From contig NZ_JAUAOA010000014.1 in the NCBI RefSeq assembly GCF_030542965.1, forward strand, positions 1-64,000: a DNA stretch of 64,000 nucleotides. Direction: 5' to 3'. The position numbers and the translations under genes are program-made. Within the stretch, counting starts at the first letter, position 1; each line of letters starts with the position of its first letter. Below, piece after piece: positions 8,434 through 17,034 of the stretch. Under the pieces are notes generated by a model. The model did not search any database. It saw only the letters and a program-made list of their open reading frames with translations, and was not told where the DNA came from. The DNA is from Azotosporobacter soli (lineage in GTDB: Bacteria; Bacillota; Negativicutes; SG130).

Positions 8434-8856
8434 TTAAGACACGGTAAAATCTTCGGACTTGAAATGACTGTAAAAGCGGCCTTTTTGCGCAGTGAAGCGC
8501 AGGACGCAATAATCGGGATCCGTTACGCCCTGTGGATAATAGAGCGTGTCGCCGTCTTGCCAGATGGCGGCTTTGCTGTCTGCATCTTCAAGAACCTCCA
8601 TTGAACCGATCAGCATCACGCCTCTGAAAAAGCGTTTGTCGCAAAAATAAATGCTGGCTTTCGGATTGACTCGATATTGTGCGACGCGTAAGGAGGACGT
8701 ATTGGTCGTGAAATAAAACGTTCGAATTCCTTCCCGATTGCGCGGCGGCAACATGGCCTTGGTATTGGGAAAACCGTCGCAGTCGACGGAGGAAATAAAG
8801 GAAACGGTTTGCTTGTCGATCAAAAGGCCGATTGTTTGTTCTGGATTTTTTAACAT
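8434..8856 (-). CDS. Pyridoxamine 5'-phosphate oxidase-fold flavin-binding protein
   Basis: A 140-residue split-barrel protein with the pattern of the general-stress/PNPOx-like family: 'VSFISSVDCDGFPNTKAMLPP', 'IRTFYFTTNTSSLRVAQYRVNPKASIYFCD' and 'VMLIGSMEVLED'. These proteins bind FMN or F420 and are often oxidoreductases of unknown substrate. An HxlR regulator lies 82 bp upstream on the same strand and may control it; HxlR regulators commonly sit beside flavoproteins and answer to electrophile or redox stress. Confidence 0.85.
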   Translation of the reverse strand: MLKNPEQTIGLLIDKQTVSFISSVDCDGFPNTKAMLPPRNREGIRTFYFTTNTSSLRVAQYRVNPKASIYFCDKRFFRGVMLIGSMEVLEDADSKAAIWQDGDTLYYPQGVTDPDYCVLRFTAQKGRFYSHFKSEDFTVS

Positions 8857-8938
8857 GCGTTCATCCTCCCGGCAAGTTTTGCATTAGCTTTACTGTATCA
8901 TGGAAATGGCCGGGTGAGGATTACTTACTTTTTCGTGA

Positions 8939-9295
8939 CTATAACAGGCCAAGCTCACGCAAAAAATCTTCCCGGCCGTCTTCCAGCATCAGCTCAACGC
9001 CGATTTCCTGCATGATTACAATCGCTTGCAGCATTTTGCGCCCGCGCTCGCTAAGCGAATAGGAAACTTTTAACGGATAGCCCTCATTTTGCTCGCGATG
9101 GATCATGTCAAATGATTGCAGTTCTTGCAATTGTTCGATCAACATCTTTTGGCTGATGCCCGTGATGGATGCTTTGAGCTTGGACAGCGAATATGCTTCC
9201 TTGCGCAGCTGCCATAAGATGATCGGCTTCCATTTTCCTTTGGTGATGTCATGCGTCAGTTCAAGTGGGCAGGTGTATTCGCTTCTGGTTTTCAT
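8939..9295 (-). CDS. HxlR-family transcriptional regulator
   Basis: A 118-residue winged-helix protein. The N-terminal Cys (YTCPLELTHDITKGKWKPIILWQL) is the conserved cysteine used for redox or electrophile sensing in this family. The helix-turn-helix part reads 'ITGISQKMLIEQLQELQSFDMI' with wing 'YSLSERGRKML'. ATG 9295 has AAAGGAGG nine bases upstream; a longer in-frame start at 9355 has none. The downstream same-strand gene is a PNPOx-fold protein, the most likely target besides itself. Confidence 0.9.
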   Translation of the reverse strand: MKTRSEYTCPLELTHDITKGKWKPIILWQLRKEAYSLSKLKASITGISQKMLIEQLQELQSFDMIHREQNEGYPLKVSYSLSERGRKMLQAIVIMQEIGVELMLEDGREDFLRELGLL

Positions 9296-9392
9296 AGCGC
9301 GCCTCCTTTGCTCATTGCCAAGACCGTTCGCGACAGCAAGGCGAAACCCTGCCAAGCTTACGGCAGTGAAAACGTTATGGGTAAGAAAATTT

Positions 9393-9428
9393 TTAACACG
9401 AAGACTGTAAGAAAGCCTTCGTGTTAAC
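9393..9428 (-). terminator. Terminator of the cupin gene
   Basis: TTAACACGAAG and CTTCGTGTTAA form a perfect 11-bp stem, followed on the minus strand by an A/T run. The arms are the same AACACGAAG/CTTCGTGTT core found in family A repeats. Confidence 0.7.
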
Positions 9429-9441
9429 AGACTTCGTATTC

Positions 9442-9840
9442 TTATTTAGCCCAACTCGGCTGCTCGGCGTCGCAAATAATGCCGTCTTGGCGGGTAGCCT
9501 GATGCAGGCTGCCGGCTTCGGTTTGGATACAGATGAACTCCATGCCGTTATCGCCTGCTTTCCAGGCGCGACTGGCGGCCGGGGCGACGCGGATCAGGCT
9601 GCCCGAGCGGATTGCAATTTCTTCACCGTCCAGATAGAACAGGCCGCTGCCGGCGGTGATGATGTAGAGTTCTTCATTTTTCTTGTGGGCATGGACGAAT
9701 GGTGCGGCTTCGCCTGCCGCAAGACGGTTGAAAGAAACCTCGCAGCCGCTTAATTGGAGCGATTCGCCGACGAACAGTTTGGCGGCCGAATCCCTTTCAT
9801 CCAGGTTCAAGAGTGAGTAGTTGTTGGCATTGTTTTTCAT
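9442..9840 (-). CDS. Single-domain cupin
   Basis: A 132-residue cupin with metal-site motif 1 'PFVHAHKKNEELYIITAGSG' (two His, one Glu) and motif 2 'SLIRVAPAASRAWKAGDNG', where the usual second-motif histidine appears to be replaced. This suggests altered metal binding. Function unknown; such proteins are often small isomerases or sensors. A strong GAGGAGGTCATC ribosome site precedes ATG 9840. The palindrome GTGTACATACAC sits 27 bp upstream and also occurs before the next gene, a MarR regulator, so this is probably a MarR target. Confidence 0.85.
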   Translation of the reverse strand: MKNNANNYSLLNLDERDSAAKLFVGESLQLSGCEVSFNRLAAGEAAPFVHAHKKNEELYIITAGSGLFYLDGEEIAIRSGSLIRVAPAASRAWKAGDNGMEFICIQTEAGSLHQATRQDGIICDAEQPSWAK

Positions 9841-9866
9841 ATGATGACCTCCTCGAAAATTTAAAT

Positions 9867-9878
9867 GTGTACATACAC
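9867..9878. promoter_or_regulatory. Operator-like palindrome upstream of the cupin gene
   Basis: GTGTACATACAC, matching GTGTATATGCAC upstream of the MarR gene at 10381-10392 (consensus GTGTAYATRCAC). Both sit about 27-30 bp before a start codon. Confidence 0.6.
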
Positions 9879-9907
9879 CTTTCGCGCTAAAAAGAGAGGC
9901 CGCTTTT

Positions 9908-10351
9908 TTACGGAACCAACTCCTCCAGTTTCAGCAGCAACTGACCAAGTTTACCGAGATCAGCGTCGCCGAGATAATCCTGCAACGCAAGCTGCGCTTG
10001 TTCCCAAAGACAGCTGCCTTCCTCCATTGCCTGTTGGCCTGCTGCGCTCAACGTAATCAGACGGATGCGCGAATCCTGGCCGGGGGTGATGACAATGAAA
10101 CCGGCTTCATTGAGCGGTTTCAAATTGCGGTTCAGCGTGGTGCGGTCAATGCGGATCTGCTTTGCCACTTCGCTGATGGTGGGCGGGTTGCAGCCTGCAA
10201 TATGACGCAGCAAACCGAGCTGCGTAACTGTCAAGCCGCAGGGTTTCAACCTGTCGTCGTAAAATTGGGTCACGGCCCGCGAAGCACGGCGCAGGTTCAT
10301 GCAATTGCAGGGACTGGAGGTTTTCGGATAGAGCGAAAGAAGCGACTGCAT
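9908..10351 (-). CDS. MarR-family regulator with paired N-terminal cysteines
   Basis: A 147-residue winged-helix regulator: 'LTVTQLGLLRHIAGCNPPTISEVAKQIRIDRTTLNRNLKPLNEAGFI' followed by wing 'DSRIRLITLSAAGQQAM'. Cys15 and Cys17 stand just before helix 1 (SSPCNCMNLRRASRAVTQFYD), a place where redox-active cysteines occur in thiol-sensing MarR proteins; sensing here is inferred. ACAGGAGG lies before ATG 10351. It is upstream of the cupin gene on the same strand, and both genes carry the GTGTAYATRCAC palindrome, suggesting autoregulation and control of the cupin. Confidence 0.9.
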   Translation of the reverse strand: MQSLLSLYPKTSSPCNCMNLRRASRAVTQFYDDRLKPCGLTVTQLGLLRHIAGCNPPTISEVAKQIRIDRTTLNRNLKPLNEAGFIVITPGQDSRIRLITLSAAGQQAMEEGSCLWEQAQLALQDYLGDADLGKLGQLLLKLEELVP

Positions 10352-10380
10352 GATAAGAAATCCTCCTGTTAAAACAAATG

Positions 10381-10392
10381 GTGTATATGCAC
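10381..10392. promoter_or_regulatory. Operator-like palindrome upstream of the MarR gene
   Basis: GTGTATATGCAC, 30 bp before ATG 10351; see the partner site at 9867-9878. Confidence 0.6.
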
Positions 10393-10596
10393 GTTATTAT
10401 AAACGCGTTGCGCGAAGGCGTCAAGAGGAGACTGCATTATAAAGAAAATTTGCTTGAAAAAGAATACGAAAAGGATTAGAATGACCTTACAGTAAAATCC
10501 ATTTAATGGAAAATGATTTACGCGTTGCAAGTTTTGCGAGCGGGGTACAAGAAGACTTTGCCTAAAGCGCCTCCATGGAAGGAAGGAGGGATGAAA

Positions 10597-10800
10597 ATGG
10601 TCGGTTGGCGAAATGAAACGGGAAATGCTTTGGAGATTACGATTGTCAATCAAAAGAACCAGATTATTTCCCAGGAAACCATCAAACATCAGGAGCGGTT
10701 TTTCTCTGACGAAGACCAGATCGTTCAAATGAGCGGAAAGGTTGTCTACGACTCGTACTTTTTTAGTCAGGACGAGTTTAGAACGATTATCAACATCTAA
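10597..10800 (+). CDS. Small hypothetical protein
   Basis: A 67-residue protein starting VGWRNETGNALEITIVNQ, with a beta-rich composition, no membrane segment and no signal peptide. AAGGAGGG ends six bases before ATG 10597; ATG 10591 is also in frame but too close to it. The sequence reads as one beta-sheet-like domain (NQIISQETIKHQERFFS, VVYDSYFF). I do not recognise it. It is monocistronic, ending in a terminator. Confidence 0.6.
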   Translation: MVGWRNETGNALEITIVNQKNQIISQETIKHQERFFSDEDQIVQMSGKVVYDSYFFSQDEFRTIINI

Positions 10801-10835
10801 CGACTCGGCAAACGGAACCGCCTCGTTTCGTATCG

Positions 10836-10868
10836 GGCTATCGGCGTTACGCCGGCAGCCTGTTTTTT
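10836..10868 (+). terminator. Rho-independent terminator
   Basis: GGCTATCGGCG and CGCCGGCAGCC pair around TTA, then TGTTTTTT. Confidence 0.7.
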
Positions 10869-10919
10869 ATGCTGAGAAAGGATAGGGCGTAAACGGGACG
10901 CGCCGGCGCGAGCAACTGC

Positions 10920-11135
10920 TTAGCTTCTTTTTAACGCGGCCAATGTTCGATAGACAATGGTGAGGTAGGAGACGATGAAAAAAATCCAAAGCCAAGTCGC
11001 ATAGCGGAGAAAAAAGTCTGCGAAATATGCGCCGAGCAGAATGCCGAATGAGGCAAGCGCGATCTTAAGACAAGCGTAATCAAAAAGAGTATACGTTCGG
11101 GCGGCGTGCAACAAGCGTTCTAACAGGCCAAACAT
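10920..11135 (-). CDS. Small two-span membrane protein
   Basis: A 71-residue protein with two hydrophobic segments (IALASFGILLGAYFADFFL and WLWIFFIVSYLTIVYR) preceded by an amphipathic N-terminus. AAAGGAGG lies before ATG 11135. Family not recognised with certainty; small membrane proteins of this shape are widespread in Firmicutes. It diverges from the dynamin gene, but nothing links them functionally beyond position. Confidence 0.75.
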   Translation of the reverse strand: MFGLLERLLHAARTYTLFDYACLKIALASFGILLGAYFADFFLRYATWLWIFFIVSYLTIVYRTLAALKRS

Positions 11136-11321
11136 GAGAAAGACCTCCTTTATGACGCTTTTTTCAAGTATACCATATTTTTACAGGCGGTTGAATGTGA
11201 GCCGCGTTGCCGTGCTGATAATAAAAGCGACGCAGTCGCCGATAATATATCATTGTCGATTGATGGCTGCGTCGTGTAAAATAGAGCGTATTATAAAGTT
11301 TGTTATAAGGGGTACGTTTTT

Positions 11322-14300
11322 ATGCTGCAAACTGCGAATCGCCAAGCGGCCATCCGGGCGCTAAAGGGCAAGCTGCTCGCTGCCTATGAATATTTGATAG
11401 CATGCAAGGATCAGGAAAACGGCAACAAGGTAAAAGAGCTGGCAGGCAAGTTGCTGAAAGAAGAGTTTGCCATTGCTTTTTGCGGCCATTTTTCCGCAGG
11501 GAAATCGACAATCATCAATCGCCTGATCGGCGAGGAGCTGCTGCCGTCCAGTCCGATTCCGACCAGCGCCAACCTGGTAAAAGTCAAAAGCGGTGAAGAA
11601 TATGCCAAAGTTGTTTTCAAAAACGAAAAGCCGCGCATGTATCTTGCGCCGTATGATTATGAAATGGTGAAAAGATATTGCAAGGACGGCGATCAGATCC
11701 GCGAAATCGAAATCAGTCATGCCGAGTCCCGGCTGCCGGAACGAACCGTGATTCTTGATACGCCGGGCATCGATTCTGCCGACGACGCGCACCGCATCGC
11801 CACCGAATCGGCGATTCATCTGGCGGATTTGATCTTTTACGTGATGGATTACAACCATGTGCAGTCGGAATTGAACTTTATGTTTACGAAAGAACTGAGC
11901 GAAGCCGGCAAAGAGGTCTATCTCGTCATTAACCAGGTGGACAAGCATTCAAAGCAGGAACTGTCGTTTGAGGCATTCAGGGCCAGCGTAACGGAAGCGT
12001 TCACATCCTGGGGCGTAACGCCTGCCCATGTCTTTTACACATCGTTGAAGCAAGACGAACATGAGTACAATCAATTTCCTGCGCTGCAGGAATTTTTGGC
12101 GGAACGTCTGCAGGAAAAAGATGCGCTGCTGCTGCAGTCGATTTTAAAATCCTTGCAAAAAATCCTGAAAGACCATTTCGCGAAGCAAAAGGAAGCGATG
12201 AATCTTGCGCTGGAGCCCTCTCGCGAAATCTTAAATGAACTGTCGGTAAAAGAGCAGACGGAACTGGCGGAAAACTACAATAGTTTGCTGGAAGAAAAGA
12301 AAGAGCTGGGCGTTGGCGTCGAAGCGGCGGAGCGGGAATTTGACGCCGAGATGGCCAAGATTCTCGGCAGTGCGTATCTGATGCGCTTTGAAACCAGAGC
12401 GCTGGCGGAAGCGTATCTCGAATCCTGCCAGGTCGATTTCAAAGTGGGCTGGCTTTTTACGAAGCAAAAGACGCTGGAGGAGCGCGAACGGCGTTTGAAC
12501 CTTTTTTATCAGGAACTGTTCGAAAAGACCAAGTCGCAACTGGAGTGGCATCTGCGTGATTTTCTGCTGCGTTTTGCGAAGGAAAGACGGCTCGAAAGCC
12601 AGGCGCTGCTCGAACGGCTGCAGGGGCTGACCGTCCATTTTTCCAGCGGTCTGTTGAGTGCAGCCGTGAAAGACGGCGCACGCGTATCCGGTACGACGGT
12701 CATCAATTATACCGACAGCGTCGCGACCGAGATCAAACTGCTGGCGAAAAGTGCCGCGCTGGCGTACAAAGAGGAACTTCTGCAGACGCTAAAGGCGAAA
12801 AACGCAGCGGTTGAAGAACGTCTCGCACAAAAATCGGCCGGCATGGAACGCTATCTTGGCGCATTGGAAGAAGTAAGGAAATGCGAAAGCGCGCTGGCCG
12901 CCAAAGAAGAGAAAATACAAACGCGTCTTGAGGCGGCAGGCGTAGAGGAAGAAGACTGCTGCCAGCTCTTTGAAGCGGTTGAGGAAGCGTGTGAAGTCGT
13001 TTCCGGCGAGACGGTCGTGCTGCGTGAGCCGCGCAAGAAAGCGAGCGCTGCAGAGGTTGCGCCGCTTCGCGTCAAAAGCGCGCCGCTGGCGGCGGACGCG
13101 TCGGGCAAGATGAAGGATACCGCAAAAAGGCTGCAGCAGACGGCTCGACTGGTAAAGGATCTGCCCGGTTTTCACAAGCTGGCGGAAGAATTGGTCGAAA
13201 AGGCCTCCCGCCTCGAGAACAAAGGCTTCAGCGTGGCTCTGTTCGGCGCGTTCAGCGCCGGAAAATCCTCGTTTGCCAATGCACTGATTGGCGAGCGGGT
13301 ACTGCCGGTTTCGCCCAATCCGACTACCGCGGCGATCAATAAGATCAAGCCGGTCGATGCGGAGAATCCGCACGGCACGGTGCGCATCAAGCTGAAAGAA
13401 GAACAGGCGATGCTCGAAGACGTCAATCATGCGCTAAAGTTGTTTGAGAGCGAGGCTGATAGCTTATCGGATGCGCTGGGCAAAGTCGAAACGATTAGCG
13501 GACAGAGCGAGCAGCAAGGGGCGGCGGAAAAAACGAACCTTCGTTTTCTGCAGGCCTTTGTCCGCGGCTACGCCGCTCTCGGCGAGCGACTCGGCGGCGT
13601 ACTGGAAACCACGCTCGAGCAATTCAGCGACTATGTCGCATTGGAGGAAAAATCCTGTTTTGTCGAATGGGTCGACCTTTATTATGACTGCCCGCTGACG
13701 CGCAAAGGCATCACGCTGGTCGACACGCCGGGCGCCGATTCGATCAACGTTCGCCACACCGGCGTCGCGTTCGATTTCATCAAGAATTCGGATGCGATCC
13801 TCTTCGTCACGTATTACAACCATGCGTTTTCCAAAGCGGACCGGGAGTTTTTGATTCAGCTGGGACGCGTGAAGGACGCTTTCCAACTGGACAAGATGTT
13901 TTTCATCATCAATGCGATCGACCTGGCGGCGCATGACGAGGAACAGGAACTCGTCGTCGCCTATGTCGAAGAGCAGCTGATCAAATACGGCGTCAGAAAC
14001 CCGCATCTTTATCCGTTGTCGAGTCTGAACGCACTGCAGGAAAAAGAAGAGGCCGGTGTTTCGCCGTCTTCCGGCATGGCTGCCTTCGAAGAGGCGTTCT
14101 ACCATTTCATCAGCGATGATTTGGCGAACCTGACCGTTGCCGCGTCGGAAAAAGAGTTGAGCCGTGTCGCGCAGTTCGTCGCCAAGCTGATCGAAAGCAG
14201 CAAAGAAGATGCGTCGGTCAAAGACGAGAAACGAAAGAACATCGAAGCCGAGAAGGCGGCGATGCATGCGCTTTTGGCGCAGCAGAGCGCCGAGAACTGC

Positions 14301-14975
14301 AAAAACCGACTCTGCCAGGAGGCGGAGGTCCTGGTCTACTATATAAAACAGCGCGTCTTTCTGCGCTTCAATGATTTTTTCCGCGACGCCTTCAATCCCA
14401 GCGTGCTGCGCGATGACGGACGCAATCTGAAAAAAGTTTTGCAGCATGCATTGGACGAACTGCGCGAAGAGCTGGGCTTTGAATTTGCGCAGGAATTGCG
14501 TGCGACAACCGTACGTCTGGATCGTTTTGGCGAAAAAATAATCGCTGAGCAGCAAATGAGCATTGCGGAGCGACTAGCGGACGTCAATGCGGACGTATCG
14601 TTCTCGCTCTTCGAAAACACAGCGCAGGTGCAAATGGAATTTGTCTCGGCTTTTCAAAATTTGCCGCAAGCGGCTTTTGCAAAAGCACTGAGCTGTTTTA
14701 AAAATCCTAAAGCGTTTTTTGAAAAACAGGAAAACAAAATAATGAGTGAAGAAATGCAACGCGTGCTTAGCGCAGCTGCCGACGAATACCTCGCGGTAGA
14801 ACAAAAGCGCTTGCAGGATACCTACGGCACACTGGTGCAAGGCGCGTTCGGCGCAATGATCACGCAGATGACGGAACAGGCCGATGATTTTTATTTGAGC
14901 CTGCTTTCGGCGCTGGACGGCGGCGTGCCCGCCGAAACGCTGCTCGAAATCCAGCAGCGCTTGCGTGAAATGTAA
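11322..14975 (+). CDS. Tandem dynamin-like GTPase (DynA type)
   Basis: A 1,217-residue protein made of two complete dynamin-like halves. Half one has the P-loop CGHFSAGKST (about residues 54-63) and switch 2 DTPGID (about 146). Half two has GAFSAGKSS (about 640) and DTPGAD (about 800). Each is followed by long helical stalk regions. Length and layout match the fused bacterial dynamin DynA of Bacillus, which tethers and fuses membranes and helps cells survive membrane damage and phage release. It probably acts peripherally on the inner membrane. Start ATG 11322 has AAGGGG upstream. A self-complementary CGACGCAG/CTGCGTCG pair lies at 11228-11274 in the leader region. Confidence 0.92.
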   Translation: MLQTANRQAAIRALKGKLLAAYEYLIACKDQENGNKVKELAGKLLKEEFAIAFCGHFSAGKSTIINRLIGEELLPSSPIPTSANLVKVKSGEEYAKVVFKNEKPRMYLAPYDYEMVKRYCKDGDQIREIEISHAESRLPERTVILDTPGIDSADDAHRIATESAIHLADLIFYVMDYNHVQSELNFMFTKELSEAGKEVYLVINQVDKHSKQELSFEAFRASVTEAFTSWGVTPAHVFYTSLKQDEHEYNQFPALQEFLAERLQEKDALLLQSILKSLQKILKDHFAKQKEAMNLALEPSREILNELSVKEQTELAENYNSLLEEKKELGVGVEAAEREFDAEMAKILGSAYLMRFETRALAEAYLESCQVDFKVGWLFTKQKTLEERERRLNLFYQELFEKTKSQLEWHLRDFLLRFAKERRLESQALLERLQGLTVHFSSGLLSAAVKDGARVSGTTVINYTDSVATEIKLLAKSAALAYKEELLQTLKAKNAAVEERLAQKSAGMERYLGALEEVRKCESALAAKEEKIQTRLEAAGVEEEDCCQLFEAVEEACEVVSGETVVLREPRKKASAAEVAPLRVKSAPLAADASGKMKDTAKRLQQTARLVKDLPGFHKLAEELVEKASRLENKGFSVALFGAFSAGKSSFANALIGERVLPVSPNPTTAAINKIKPVDAENPHGTVRIKLKEEQAMLEDVNHALKLFESEADSLSDALGKVETISGQSEQQGAAEKTNLRFLQAFVRGYAALGERLGGVLETTLEQFSDYVALEEKSCFVEWVDLYYDCPLTRKGITLVDTPGADSINVRHTGVAFDFIKNSDAILFVTYYNHAFSKADREFLIQLGRVKDAFQLDKMFFIINAIDLAAHDEEQELVVAYVEEQLIKYGVRNPHLYPLSSLNALQEKEEAGVSPSSGMAAFEEAFYHFISDDLANLTVAASEKELSRVAQFVAKLIESSKEDASVKDEKRKNIEAEKAAMHALLAQQSAENCKNRLCQEAEVLVYYIKQRVFLRFNDFFRDAFNPSVLRDDGRNLKKVLQHALDELREELGFEFAQELRATTVRLDRFGEKIIAEQQMSIAERLADVNADVSFSLFENTAQVQMEFVSAFQNLPQAAFAKALSCFKNPKAFFEKQENKIMSEEMQRVLSAAADEYLAVEQKRLQDTYGTLVQGAFGAMITQMTEQADDFYLSLLSALDGGVPAETLLEIQQRLREM

Positions 14976-15047
14976 AAACATGCTTAACACGGGCCGCCTT
15001 GTGCCTTTGTGTTGAAACCTTATCGCCATGAGGAAGGAGTGATACGA

Positions 15048-15863
15048 ATGAAAATCATCGACGCACATATTCATTTTTCGCAGGCGGAGTATTTTGATCA
15101 GATTGCCAAAGCGGCGGGACATGAAAACAGCGACGCGCATCTCAAGGAGCAATATGACGCGCAACGGATCGTCCATGGCGTGGTGATGGGTAATCATAGT
15201 CTGGAACTGGATGCGCATCAATATCCCGATTATCTCAGTTACTGCATCGGTCTCGACAGCAGCTGCTTTAATGCTTCTGAATCGCCGCAGCAGGCCGACC
15301 TGGTGGAACAGCACCTGAAACGCAAGAATTGCGTCGGCATCAAGCTGTATCCGGGCTACAATCACTTCTATATTTACGAGCCGACCGTGGATCCGTTTTA
15401 TCAGCTTGCGATGCAATATAAGAAACCGGTCGCGGTACATACCGGCTTGACCGCTACCAGCCACGCGCTTTTGAAATACAGCCACCCGCTAGTGCTCGAT
15501 GAAGCGGCGGTGCGCTATCCCGAGGTGCAGTTTGTGATGTGCCATATCGGCAATCCCTGGTTGGCCGATGCGGTCGCGGTTTTGGCGAAGAATCCGAATG
15601 TGGCGGCCGATCTTTCCGGCATCTTAGAAGGGCGGATCGACGATATGGACGAATTTTTCAGAAGAAAACACGCTTATATCGATATGTTGAAAGGCTGGCT
15701 CGAATATCTCGACGCGTATGACCGGATTCTCTACGGAACCGACTGGCCGCTGGCCAATATTGAAAACTATCTTGAATTCGTCGCGCACCTTATCCCCGAA
15801 AGCGAGCAGGAGAAAGTATTCTTTGCCAATGCCAACCGGATTTATGGGCTGGGGCTTCGCTAA
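15048..15863 (+). CDS. Amidohydrolase-2 family metal-dependent hydrolase
   Basis: A 271-residue TIM-barrel protein. Metal ligands are visible as IDAHIHFS (His-x-His, residues 7 and 9), 'PVAVHTGLT' (His near 129) and 'ILYGTDWPLANIENYLEF' (catalytic Asp). This matches the decarboxylase/lactonase branch of the amidohydrolase superfamily; the substrate cannot be told. ATG 15048 follows GAAGGAGTG; a longer start at 15009 has no site. It follows the dynamin gene by 72 bp and is followed 10 bp later by a hydrolase, suggesting a two-gene unit. Confidence 0.85.
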   Translation: MKIIDAHIHFSQAEYFDQIAKAAGHENSDAHLKEQYDAQRIVHGVVMGNHSLELDAHQYPDYLSYCIGLDSSCFNASESPQQADLVEQHLKRKNCVGIKLYPGYNHFYIYEPTVDPFYQLAMQYKKPVAVHTGLTATSHALLKYSHPLVLDEAAVRYPEVQFVMCHIGNPWLADAVAVLAKNPNVAADLSGILEGRIDDMDEFFRRKHAYIDMLKGWLEYLDAYDRILYGTDWPLANIENYLEFVAHLIPESEQEKVFFANANRIYGLGLR

Positions 15864-15873
15864 GGTGAAAGTG

Positions 15874-16473
15874 ATGCGACATGGTCAGGGGTCGAATACA
15901 TTAGTCATTTTGGTGCATGAAATATACGGACTGAATTCGCATATCCGGCAGGCGGCGGAGGAACTGAAGAATTGCGGCCTGGATGTGCTGGCGCCGAATC
16001 TGTTGCAGCGTGCGGAACCGTTTTCCTATGGCGAGGCAGCGGCAGCGTATGAACATTTTAACCGACAGGTCGGCTTTGCGCAGGCGGCTGAGGCGATTCA
16101 AGCTTTGGCGGCGCAAGAGAGGCCCAACTATCGGCGTATCGTTTTGCTCGGCTACAGCGTCGGCGCGACGGTTGCCTGGCTTTGCAGCAGTCGAGGCCAA
16201 TGGGACGGAGTCATCGGCTGCTACGGATCGCGGATTCGCGATTATCAGGCGCTGCAGCCTGCGTGTCCGGTGCGCCTCTTTTTTGCTGCTAACGAACCCT
16301 CGTTTTCCGTGACGCCGCTGGCAACGCTGCTAGGTGAGAAGGACGGCGTTCAGGTCGAGGTGCTTGCGGCGCAACATGGCTTTATGGATCCGTTTGGCAA
16401 AGCATACGAACCGCTTGCGGCAGCAAAGGTAGAGAAGAAAATTCACGAGTTTATTGGGCATGAAAGCAAATAA
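15874..16473 (+). CDS. Dienelactone hydrolase-like alpha/beta hydrolase
   Basis: A 199-residue alpha/beta hydrolase of the dienelactone hydrolase family. It shows 'LVILVHEIYGLNSHIRQAAEEL' (oxyanion loop and the family Glu), nucleophile elbow 'GYSVGAT' with Ser where classical enzymes have Cys, and C-terminal 'HGFMDP' for the catalytic His. The acid may be in 'FFAANEPSF'. The reaction is likely ester or lactone hydrolysis. ATG 15874 has TAAGGTGAAA upstream and sits 10 bp after the amidohydrolase stop, so the two are probably co-transcribed. A longer in-frame reading from 15718 overlaps the amidohydrolase and is rejected. Confidence 0.8.
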   Translation: MRHGQGSNTLVILVHEIYGLNSHIRQAAEELKNCGLDVLAPNLLQRAEPFSYGEAAAAYEHFNRQVGFAQAAEAIQALAAQERPNYRRIVLLGYSVGATVAWLCSSRGQWDGVIGCYGSRIRDYQALQPACPVRLFFAANEPSFSVTPLATLLGEKDGVQVEVLAAQHGFMDPFGKAYEPLAAAKVEKKIHEFIGHESK

Positions 16474-16482
16474 AAATATGCC

Positions 16483-16512
16483 TTTACCTAAATCATACAC
16501 TTGTGGTATACT
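16483..16512 (+). promoter_or_regulatory. Promoter candidate for the bacteriohemerythrin gene
   Basis: TTTACC, 18 bp, TATACT in the AT-rich gap, about 77 bp before the start codon. Confidence 0.45.
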
Positions 16513-16589
16513 TTTAAAAAATAAAGACAGATGTGAAAAATATGCAACTTTATTTATTGAAAAATATGCAAAAATGAGGAAGTGACGCC

Positions 16590-16985
16590 ATGTTGAACTG
16601 GAAAGAAGACTATGCACTCGGAATCGCATCGATTGACGAACAACACAAAAAACTCTTTGAAATTGCAGGCGATATTCAAGAATTGCTGAACAATCAATTC
16701 ATCACCGATAAATACGATCCGATCGTAGCGATCATTGAGGAATTGAAAAGCTATACGGTCGAACATTTTAAAGACGAAGAGCAATTTATGATGGACAACC
16801 GTTATCCCAAGTTTCTCTCGCACAAAGCGATGCACCTCGATTTTGTCGAGAAGATGAATGCGATCGATCTGAGCCAAATCGACAACGAACAGAATCTCTA
16901 TCTCAAAGACATCCTGGGTTTTGTCTTAGACTGGCTGGTACAGCATATCCTTGTCGACGACAAACAGTACACGAACCCTGCATAA
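16590..16985 (+). CDS. Bacteriohemerythrin
   Basis: A 131-residue four-helix hemerythrin. The di-iron ligands are visible in order: 'SIDEQHKKLFE' (His19), 'EHFKDEEQFM' (His and Glu), 'HKAMHLDFV' (two His) and 'WLVQHILVDDKQY' (His and Asp). These bind O2 at a non-haem di-iron site and serve as oxygen carriers or sensors, usually in anaerobes or microaerophiles, which fits the predicted lifestyle. It is a single gene with its own promoter candidate and a terminator hairpin interrupted by a family A element. Confidence 0.93.
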   Translation: MLNWKEDYALGIASIDEQHKKLFEIAGDIQELLNNQFITDKYDPIVAIIEELKSYTVEHFKDEEQFMMDNRYPKFLSHKAMHLDFVEKMNAIDLSQIDNEQNLYLKDILGFVLDWLVQHILVDDKQYTNPA

Positions 16986-17002
16986 GAACGCGAACAAAAA
17001 AA

Positions 17003-17034
17003 GGCCGGACTGCAATAATATTGCAGTCCGATTC
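17003..17034 (+). terminator. First hairpin of a duplicated terminator flanking family A copy 2
   Basis: GGACTGCAATAATATTGCAGTCC forms a near-perfect stem but lacks a T-run. A sister hairpin with a T-run lies at 17206-17241 beyond the repeat. Confidence 0.6.

Noticed and set aside
12231-14620. Long minus-strand reading frames inside the dynamin gene (up to 363 codons)
   Set aside because: They are antisense shadows of a strongly biased coding strand, with low-complexity Arg/Leu/Phe composition and no ribosome sites.
15718-15873. Longer start for the dienelactone hydrolase-like gene
   Set aside because: It would overlap the amidohydrolase by 146 bases in another frame. The family N-terminus begins just after ATG 15874, which has its own ribosome site.
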